Assembly: GCF_014384765.1 (NCBI RefSeq)
Contig: NZ_JACRSP010000002.1
Location: 496,001 to 560,000, forward strand
DNA from: Feifania hominis
GTDB lineage: Bacteria > Bacillota > Clostridia > Oscillospirales > Feifaniaceae
DNA: 64,000 nt
Direction of reading: 5' to 3'
A program made the translations under genes and the position numbers. Shown one piece after another: positions 57,912 to 64,000 of this stretch. Every line of letters starts with the position of its first letter. Positions within the stretch are counted from its first letter, which is position 1. Below the pieces are notes generated by a model. The model was not told the origin of the DNA and did no database searches. It was given only the letters and a program-made list of their open reading frames with translations.

Positions 57912-59073
57912 CTTCTACATGGAGAGCGGCAATGTCAGCCTCTTTAAAAAGGGCGAGGAGCTCTGCGGCGACATGGTCGAAAAGATCTACCACGACGACG
58001 CCTACACCCTGGTTCTGGCCGACGGGCTCGGCAGCGGCGTCAAGGCGAATGTGCTCTCGACGCTGACCTCGAAGATCATCGGCACCATGATGGCCGACGG
58101 CCAGCCCATCGAGGACTGTGTCGCGACCATCGTCGAGACGCTGCCGGTGTGCAGCGTGAGGCAGGTCGCCTACTCCACGTTCACCATTCTGCAGGTGCGC
58201 CGCAACGGCGACACCTACCTTGTGCAGTTTGACAACCCCGACGCCATTTTGCTGCGCGGCGGCAAACACGTCGACTACCCCAAGCAGGAAAAGCTCATTT
58301 GCGGCAAGAAAATTTACGAGAGCCGCATCAAGGCCGAGCTCGGCGACATGTTCATTCTCATGAGCGACGGCGTCATCCACGCCGGTGTCGGCATGCTTTT
58401 GAACTTCGGCTGGCAGCACGAAAACGTCGTGCAGTTCGTAGAGGAGAACTACTCTGCCGACATGTCGGCCCAGACCATGGCGGCCGCCCTGTGCGGCGCC
58501 TGCAACGATCTCTATGTGCAGCAGCCCGGCGACGACACCACCGTCGCGGTGCTGCGGGTGCGCGAGCGCCAGACGGTCAATCTGATGATTGGCCCGCCGG
58601 TCGACAAGGCCGACGACGAGCGCATCATCGGCGAGTTTCTCGCCCTCGGCGGCAAGCACATCGTCTGCGGCGGCACCACCTCGACTCTTGTCGCGCGCCA
58701 CCTCGGCGAACAGGTCACAACCAGCATCGACTACGTCGACCCCAAGATCCCGCCGATTGGCTACATCAAGGGCATCGACCTTGTCACCGAGGGTGTTCTC
58801 ACCCTCGGCCATGTGCTCGAGACCGCCAACAAGTACTACGGCCAAAACGATTTTTACACCCAGTGGCGCGACAAGCGCGACGGCGCCTCGCTGATCGCGA
58901 AACTCCTCTTTGAGGACGCGACCCACATCAACTTCTACGTCGGGCGCAGCATGAACCCGGCGCACCAGAACCCCGACCTGCCCATCAACCTCGGCATCAA
59001 AATGCGGCTGGTCGACGACCTTGTCGACGTGCTGCGCCGCATGGGCAAGCAGGTCACGGCAAAATACTACTAG
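57898..59073 (+). CDS. SpoIIE-like PP2C serine phosphatase with extra C-terminal domain
   Basis: This 391-aa protein starts inside the hydS end (14-base overlap). Residues about 1-220 form a PP2C/SpoIIE phosphatase: metal-binding Asp42 in LVLADGLGSG, MFILMSDGVIHAG and PGDDTTVAVLRV. Residues about 225-391 are a further domain I do not recognise (GKHIVCGGTTSTLVARHLGEQV and LRRMGKQVTAKYY). Coupling to HydS and to the hydrogenase that follows suggests it turns the sensor's state into dephosphorylation of an unknown protein. No partner kinase or anti-sigma antagonist is seen nearby. Confidence 0.85.
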   Translation: MGTHDFYMESGNVSLFKKGEELCGDMVEKIYHDDAYTLVLADGLGSGVKANVLSTLTSKIIGTMMADGQPIEDCVATIVETLPVCSVRQVAYSTFTILQVRRNGDTYLVQFDNPDAILLRGGKHVDYPKQEKLICGKKIYESRIKAELGDMFILMSDGVIHAGVGMLLNFGWQHENVVQFVEENYSADMSAQTMAAALCGACNDLYVQQPGDDTTVAVLRVRERQTVNLMIGPPVDKADDERIIGEFLALGGKHIVCGGTTSTLVARHLGEQVTTSIDYVDPKIPPIGYIKGIDLVTEGVLTLGHVLETANKYYGQNDFYTQWRDKRDGASLIAKLLFEDATHINFYVGRSMNPAHQNPDLPINLGIKMRLVDDLVDVLRRMGKQVTAKYY

Positions 59074-59086
59074 AGAGAGGGTATCT

Positions 59087-60526
59087 ATGAGATTATTCGA
59101 TACCGACGTACAGGAACTCAAATACAAAGTGCTCAAAGAGGTCGCCCGTCTCGCGTGGGAGGACCGCCTTGAGGAGTGCTACTACGAGATCCCCAAGACC
59201 ATCATTCCGGGCCCCGAGTCCTCCATGCGCTGCTGCATCTACAAGGAGCGCGCCATTGTGGAGGAGCGTGTCAAGCTCGCCATGGGCGGCGACAAGTCGA
59301 ACGAAAATGTCATCGAAGTGCTGCCCATCGCCTGCGACGAGTGCCCGGTCGACCGCATTGTCGTAGGGCCCGCCTGCCGCGGCTGCATCGCGCACCGCTG
59401 CCAGAACGCCTGCCCGAAAGGGGCCATCACCATCGTCGACCGCCACGCCCGCATCGACAAGGACAAGTGCATCGGCTGCGGCAAGTGCATCAGCGCCTGC
59501 CCCTACAGCGCGATCTACAAGCCCGTGCGCCCCTGCGAGCGCGCGTGCAAAATCAACGCCATCGCCATGAACGACGAGGGCAAAGCGTCAATCGACAATG
59601 ACAAGTGCATCTCCTGCGGGGCGTGCGTCTACCAGTGCCCCTTCGGCGCGATCGTCGACAAGGCGTATATCCTCGAGTGCATTGATCTGCTGAGAAAGTC
59701 GGAGAACAACAAGAAATACAAGACCTACGCCGTCATCGCCCCGTCGATTTCGAGCCAGTTCTCCTACGCGAAAATCGGCCAGGTGGTCTCGGGCATCAAG
59801 GCGCTCGGCTTCCACACGGTGGTCGAGGCGGCTCTCGGCGCGGATATGACGGCCGACCGCGAATCTCTCGAGCTCGCCGAAAAGGGCTTTTTGATGAGCT
59901 CGTGCTGCCCGTCGTTTGTCAGCTACATCGAAAAGGCGTTCCCCGCGCTTCAGGGCCATATCTCCCACAATCTCTCGCCGATGGCCATGGTTGGTCAGTA
60001 CATCAAGAAGATCGACCCCACGGCGAAAATCGTCTTCATCGGGCCCTGTACCTCCAAAAAGATGGAAATCAAGCGCGAGACCGTGCGCGATATCATCGAC
60101 TGTGTCATCACCTTTGAGGAGCTTCAGGCTCTTCTCGACAGTCGCGGCATCCACGCCGAGGACCTGCCGGAGGGTGTGCTGGACAACGCCTCGTACTACG
60201 GGCGCATCTTCGCGCGCTGCGGCGGTCTTGCAGACGCGGTCGCCCAGGCGCTCAAGGAGCACGGCATCGGCGAGGAGCAGTTCAAGCTCTCGGGCGTCAG
60301 CTGCGACGGCATCGAGGAGTGCAAGCTCGCGCTGCTCAAGGCCAAGGCCGGCAAGCTCGACGCAAACTTCATCGAGGGCATGGCCTGCGTTGGCGGCTGC
60401 ATCGGCGGCCCCGCCTGCCTTACCCACGGGCCGAAGAGCAAAGCCGACGTCGACAAATACGGCGCCGAGGCCCGTGAGAAGACCATCGCAGACGCCATCG
60501 GCGTGCTCAAGACGGTCGCAGATTAG
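59087..60526 (+). CDS. [FeFe]-hydrogenase, group B-like, monomeric
   Basis: This 479-aa protein has an N-terminal Fe-S region (about 80-200) with several cysteine motifs (CDECP, CRGCIAHRCQNACP, CIGCGKCISACP, CISCGACVYQCP), then the H-cluster domain (about 205-470). Its motifs are MSSCCPSFV, FIGPCTSKKMEIK and EGMACVGGCIGGPAC, closer to catalytic consensus than those of HydS. It could evolve or take up H2 using ferredoxin. AGAGAGGG precedes the ATG. Maturases HydE, HydF and HydG are not in the window. Last gene of the Rex-linked operon. Confidence 0.92.
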   Translation: MRLFDTDVQELKYKVLKEVARLAWEDRLEECYYEIPKTIIPGPESSMRCCIYKERAIVEERVKLAMGGDKSNENVIEVLPIACDECPVDRIVVGPACRGCIAHRCQNACPKGAITIVDRHARIDKDKCIGCGKCISACPYSAIYKPVRPCERACKINAIAMNDEGKASIDNDKCISCGACVYQCPFGAIVDKAYILECIDLLRKSENNKKYKTYAVIAPSISSQFSYAKIGQVVSGIKALGFHTVVEAALGADMTADRESLELAEKGFLMSSCCPSFVSYIEKAFPALQGHISHNLSPMAMVGQYIKKIDPTAKIVFIGPCTSKKMEIKRETVRDIIDCVITFEELQALLDSRGIHAEDLPEGVLDNASYYGRIFARCGGLADAVAQALKEHGIGEEQFKLSGVSCDGIEECKLALLKAKAGKLDANFIEGMACVGGCIGGPACLTHGPKSKADVDKYGAEAREKTIADAIGVLKTVAD

Positions 60527-60580
60527 AGCTCACACCATCGAGCGGCCGGATGTCCCTTTCATCACGGAGGTTATTTGATC

Positions 60581-61153
60581 GTGAATCTTGAAACCGAGCG
60601 CCTGGTTCTTCGCCCTTTTGATGAGGGGGATGTGGAGGCCTATCACCGCATCATGTCGGATCTCGAGACGAACCGCTTTCTCCCCTGGTATCCGACAAAA
60701 TCACTCGACGAGGCGCGCACCATGATGCACGAACGCGCACCCGGAGACGGTGGGTTGCGGTACGCCATCTGTCTGAAAGACGATCTTGTTCCCATCGGCT
60801 ACGTTCACGTCAGCGGCAGCGACAACCATGACTTCGGCTACGGCCTGCGCCACGAGTTCTGGCACCGGGGCATCGTCACCGAGGCGAGCCTCGCGGTGGT
60901 TGACCAGTTGCGAAAGGACGGCCTTGCCTACATCACGGCGACCCACGACGTGAACAATCCCCGCAGCGGCGCTGTGATGCGTAAGCTCGGCATGCACTAC
61001 TGCTACTCCTACGAAGAGCAGTGGCAGCCAAAAAACATCCCCGTCGTCTTCCGGCTGTATCAACGGAATTTTGACGGCGTCGACCGGGTCTGGCGAAAAT
61101 ATTGGGAACAGTACGAAAACCACTTCATTGAGAAAATAGAGGAGCGGCCCTGA
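60581..61153 (+). CDS. GNAT-family N-acetyltransferase
   Basis: This 190-aa protein belongs to the RimJ/RimL-like acetyltransferase group. It begins with the family's NLETERLVLRPFDEGDVEAYHRI and shows GYGLRHEFWHRGIVTEASLAVVDQL (acetyl-CoA loop region) and NNPRSGAVMRKLGM. GTG at 60581 is chosen because GGAGG lies ten bases upstream and the N-terminus then matches relatives; a TTG two codons earlier is possible. The substrate (protein N-terminus or small amine) is not predictable. Confidence 0.9.
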   Translation: MNLETERLVLRPFDEGDVEAYHRIMSDLETNRFLPWYPTKSLDEARTMMHERAPGDGGLRYAICLKDDLVPIGYVHVSGSDNHDFGYGLRHEFWHRGIVTEASLAVVDQLRKDGLAYITATHDVNNPRSGAVMRKLGMHYCYSYEEQWQPKNIPVVFRLYQRNFDGVDRVWRKYWEQYENHFIEKIEERP

Positions 61154-61169
61154 GGGCCGCTCCTCTTTT
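61139..61169. terminator. Bidirectional terminator after the acetyltransferase
   Basis: GAGGAGCGGCCC-TGA-GGGCCGCTCCTCTTTT, overlapping the acetyltransferase stop and facing the convergent ABC exporter gene. Confidence 0.9.
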
Positions 61170-61185
61170 CTGTTCTTTTTATCGT

Positions 61186-63078
61186 CTACTCCAGCTCAAA
61201 CGCGCCGGTGTAGAGCTGGTAATAGGTGCCGCGCTGGGCAATGAGCTGGTCGTGGCTGCCGCGCTCGATGATGCGCCCGTGGTCGAGCACCATGATGGCG
61301 TCGGAGTTTCGCACGGTCGAGAGGCGGTGGGCGATGACAAAGACAGTGCGCCCGGTCATCAGGCCGTCCATCCCCTGCTGCACAAGCGCCTCGGTGCGCG
61401 TGTCAATGGAGCTTGTCGCCTCGTCGAGAATCATGACCGGCGGGTCAGCCACCGCCGCGCGGGCGATCGCGATCAGCTGGCGCTGTCCCTGCGAGAGATT
61501 CGCACCGTTGCCAGTGAGCATGGTGTCATACCCGTCGGGCAGCCGGCGGATGAAGTCGTCGGCGTTGGCGAGCGCCGCCGCGGCCTCGACCTCCTCGTCG
61601 GTGGCGTCGAGCCGGCCGTAGCGAATGTTCTCACGCACCGTACCGGTGAAGAGATTCGTATCCTGCAGCACAATGCCGAGTGAGCGGCGCAAATCGCTCT
61701 TTTTGATCTTGTTGATGTTGATGCCGTCGTAGCGGATTTTTCCATCGGCGATGTCATAGAAGCGGTTGAGCAGGTTTGTGATGGTCGTCTTGCCCGCGCC
61801 CGTCGCGCCGACAAAAGCCACTTTCTGGCCCGGCTCGGCATAGAGCGACACATCGTGGAGCACGGTCTTGCCCTGCTCATAGGCGAAGTCCACCTCCGAG
61901 AGCCGCACATCGCCCGTCAGCGGCGTGTAGGTGACGCTCCCGTCCCCATGCGGGTGGCGCCAGGCCCAGGTGCCGGTGCGCTCGGCGCACTCGGCGAGCG
62001 TGCCGTCTCTTCCATAGGCCGCGTTGACGAGCGTCACATACCCCTCATCCTGCTCGGGCCGCTCGTCGAGCAGCGCAAAGATGCGCCGCGCGCCCGCGAG
62101 CGCCATGATGACGGCGTTGAGCTGCTGGGAAATCTGGCTGATCGGGCGCGAAAAGCTCTTCGAGAGCTGCAAAAACGCCGCGATGGTGCCGAGAGTTACA
62201 CCCTGGCCGCTGACAGCCAGAAAGCCGCCGAATACCGCCACGAGCACATACTGCAAATTGCCGAGGTTCGCCATGATCGGCATGAGAATATTCGCGTATT
62301 TATTTGCCTTGTCGGCACTGTCAAAGAGTTTGTTGTTGAGCTCATCGAAACCGTCTTTCGCCTGCTGCTCATGGCAGAAGACCTTGATGACTTTCTGGCC
62401 GCCGATCATCTCCTCAATGTAGCCGTTGAGCGAGCCGAGGTCCTTCTGCTGCTGTACGAAGTACCGGCCGCTGCGCGAGGCGATTTTGCGGCTGACAAAG
62501 ACCATGCAGATCACGCAGACCACGACGAAGATGGTCATCAGCGCGTCGGTGAAGAGCATGGCAAAGAACACCGCGATCACCGACACCACCGAGGAGAACA
62601 TCTGCGGCAGACTCTGGGAGAGCATCTGGCGCAGCGTGTCGACGTCGTTTGTGTAGACGCTCATCACGTCGCCGTGGTTGTGGGTGTCAAAGTAGCGGAT
62701 GGGCAGGCTCTGCATATGGCCAAACAGATCGTCTCGGATGGTCTTGAGCACGCCCTGTGAAATGCCGACCATCAGCCGGTTGTAGCAGTAGGCGCTCAAA
62801 ATGCCCACCAGATAGACGCAGGCCATTACAGCGAGGGCGCGTGCGAGTCCCGTGAAGACCGGCGACGCCGTGAGCAGCAGCGGGGCGATGTAGTCGTCGA
62901 CAAGAGTCTTCAAAAACAGCGAACTTGCCACTGTGGCAATGGAGCTTGCAAGGATGCACAAAAGAACCACCGCAAAGCGCAGCGGATAGCCCCGAAAGAT
63001 GTAGCCGAGCAGCCGCCCGATGGTACCGTCGCGCGGCAGATGGAGCTTGCCTCTGGGTGGATCAGGCCGTCTTGCCAT
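61186..63078 (-). CDS. ABC exporter half-transporter with canonical ATPase site
   Basis: This is a 630-aa half-exporter: six membrane helices (about 25-330) then a nucleotide-binding domain. Walker A is GATGAGKTT, the signature NLSQGQRQLIAIARA, Walker B VMILDEATSSID with catalytic Glu, and the switch His in IAHRLS. About 35 extra residues rich in Gly/His/Trp separate the two domains. ATG at 63078 follows GAGGAGG. It overlaps the end of the upstream half-transporter gene, so they form one heterodimer (LmrCD/TM287-288-like). Substrate unknown; drugs or lipids are usual. Confidence 0.93.
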   Translation of the reverse strand: MARRPDPPRGKLHLPRDGTIGRLLGYIFRGYPLRFAVVLLCILASSIATVASSLFLKTLVDDYIAPLLLTASPVFTGLARALAVMACVYLVGILSAYCYNRLMVGISQGVLKTIRDDLFGHMQSLPIRYFDTHNHGDVMSVYTNDVDTLRQMLSQSLPQMFSSVVSVIAVFFAMLFTDALMTIFVVVCVICMVFVSRKIASRSGRYFVQQQKDLGSLNGYIEEMIGGQKVIKVFCHEQQAKDGFDELNNKLFDSADKANKYANILMPIMANLGNLQYVLVAVFGGFLAVSGQGVTLGTIAAFLQLSKSFSRPISQISQQLNAVIMALAGARRIFALLDERPEQDEGYVTLVNAAYGRDGTLAECAERTGTWAWRHPHGDGSVTYTPLTGDVRLSEVDFAYEQGKTVLHDVSLYAEPGQKVAFVGATGAGKTTITNLLNRFYDIADGKIRYDGININKIKKSDLRRSLGIVLQDTNLFTGTVRENIRYGRLDATDEEVEAAAALANADDFIRRLPDGYDTMLTGNGANLSQGQRQLIAIARAAVADPPVMILDEATSSIDTRTEALVQQGMDGLMTGRTVFVIAHRLSTVRNSDAIMVLDHGRIIERGSHDQLIAQRGTYYQLYTGAFELE

Positions 63079-64000
63079 CTTCGTCGCCTCCTCTCGTCTG
63101 GGATTCGTAGACCTCACGGTAGATCGCATTGTTTTTCAGAAGTTCCTCGTGGCTGCCAAATGCGGCGACCCGACCGCCCTCCATGACAATGATGTGGTCG
63201 GCGTCCTGCACGGAGCTGACACGCTGGGCAATGATGAACTTCGTGGTGTCGGGGATCTCCTCGCGAAAGGCCTTTCGGATGAGGGCGTCAGTGCGGGTGT
63301 CGACGGCCGAAGTCGAGTCGTCCAAAATCAGAATCTTCGGCTTTTTCAACAGTGCGCGGGCAATGCACAGGCGCTGCTTCTGGCCGCCGGAGACGTTGGT
63401 TCCGCCCTGTTCAATATAGGTGTCGTAGCCGTTGGGCAGCTCGCGCACAAAGCCGTCAGCCTGCGCGAGACGGCATACGCGCACTAGTTCCTCGTCGCTT
63501 GCACTCTCGTTGCCCCAGCGCAGATTCTCCTTGATTGTGCCGGAGAAGAGAGTGTTTTTCTGGAGCACCATCGCGACCTCGTTTCGCAGCGTCTCGAGAT
63601 CGTAGTCGCGCACATTCACGCCGCCCACCATCACGCTGCCCTGCGTGGCGTCGTAGAGCCGGGGAATGAGCTGTACGAGCGTGGTCTTGGATGTGCCCGT
63701 GCCGCCGAGGATGCCGACGGTCTCCCCCGATTTGATGTCAAGGTCGACGTCGCGCAGGCAGAGCTTGCCGCCGTCCCCCTTGTAGCTGAAGCTGACATGG
63801 TCGAAGCGGACCGAGCCGTCCGGCACGCTCATGACAGGGCTGTCACAGTTTTGCAGGTCACTGCGCTCATCGAGCAGTTCGCCGATTCGCTCTGCGGAGG
63901 CGCGCGCCATGGTGATCATGACCAGCACCATCGAGAGCATCATCAGGCTCATGAGTATCTGCATGGTGTAGTTGAACAGGCTCGTCAGCTCGCCGGTCGT
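63062..64000 (-). CDS. ABC exporter half-transporter, partial, degenerate ATPase site
   Basis: This is the partner half-exporter; the frame is open to the window edge, so most of the membrane domain is missing. The visible part has the last helices and the nucleotide-binding domain. Walker A reads GGTGTSKTTL (Ser instead of Gly before Lys), the signature VSGGQKQRLCIARAL, and Walker B ILILDDSTSAVD with Asp replacing the catalytic Glu; the switch is AQRVS with Gln instead of His. These are hallmarks of the degenerate site in heterodimeric exporters. Confidence 0.92.
   Translation of the reverse strand, partial: TTGELTSLFNYTMQILMSLMMLSMVLVMITMARASAERIGELLDERSDLQNCDSPVMSVPDGSVRFDHVSFSYKGDGGKLCLRDVDLDIKSGETVGILGGTGTSKTTLVQLIPRLYDATQGSVMVGGVNVRDYDLETLRNEVAMVLQKNTLFSGTIKENLRWGNESASDEELVRVCRLAQADGFVRELPNGYDTYIEQGGTNVSGGQKQRLCIARALLKKPKILILDDSTSAVDTRTDALIRKAFREEIPDTTKFIIAQRVSSVQDADHIIVMEGGRVAAFGSHEELLKNNAIYREVYESQTRGGDEDGKTA

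Noticed and set aside
61855..62760. 300-codon plus-strand frame opposite the ABC exporter
   Set aside because: Antisense shadow: it lies wholly within the exporter gene and has the His/Asp/Glu/Arg-rich composition of reverse-frame translations.
1..64000. CRISPR arrays, transposases, integrases or phage genes
   Set aside because: None seen. No regularly spaced repeats and no recognisable mobile-element protein on either strand.

Overview
The window looks like a chromosomal segment of a high-GC, endospore-forming anaerobic member of Clostridia, plausibly gut-associated and Oscillospiraceae/Ruminococcaceae-like (inference). The evidence is the gene content: SpoIID and SpoIIQ-type sporulation proteins, a T-box leader, ANTAR-type attenuation of glutamine genes, type III glutamine synthetase, LL-diaminopimelate aminotransferase, AdhE, Rex-like operators, and two [FeFe]-hydrogenase-family proteins. 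No phage, insertion sequence, CRISPR array or plasmid gene was seen.

Layout. 1-3184: the end of a translationally coupled histidine operon (hisB-H-A-F-I-E). 3262-6734: a membrane protein, a split chromate transporter divergent from a LysR regulator, and a lipoprotein. 6878-15997: a nitrogen-assimilation region with glnN on the minus strand. Divergent from it are a split, archaeal-type glutamate synthase, purA, glnA and an ANTAR regulator. 16016-19790: dapF, pyrG, dapL. 19859-26287: citrate synthase, then spoIID and a spoIIQ-like gene separated by a T-box-controlled transporter plus M20 amidohydrolase. 26320-30886: threonine aldolase, a flavin-type split-barrel protein, an AraC regulator, and an ECF sigma/anti-sigma pair. 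31062: tRNA-Ser(CGA). 31619-43299: a long peptide-utilisation operon (ABC peptide importer, RidA, PLP enzyme, three peptidases, a YheO-like regulator). 43451-51337: rhomboid, a B12-binding/TIM-barrel protein paired with an opine-dehydrogenase-like protein, a GHL10 lipoprotein, PrpF, MATE and a flavin reductase. 51413-60526: asparaginase, AdhE, and an operon of a thioredoxin-like ferredoxin, a PAS-containing sensory hydrogenase, a PP2C phosphatase and a second hydrogenase. 60581-64000: an acetyltransferase and a heterodimeric ABC exporter that runs off the right edge.

How the parts fit. The strongest regulatory story is nitrogen. Both glnN and the glutamate-synthase operon start from good sigma-70 promoters. 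Each then has a hairpin with an A-x-x-G-x-C hexaloop, and the loop plus its 3' arm forms the 5' arm of a following intrinsic terminator. An ANTAR protein, the class that binds such loops, is encoded at the end of the same cluster and lacks the usual phosphoacceptor Asp. The second story is redox: adhE and the hydrogenase operon face away from each other, and each carries a near-consensus Rex operator beside its -10 box. The third is amino-acid and peptide scavenging: the Trp-type T-box cassette, the peptide operon, asparaginase and threonine aldolase. The least explained locus is the B12-domain/opine-dehydrogenase pair at 44208-46968.
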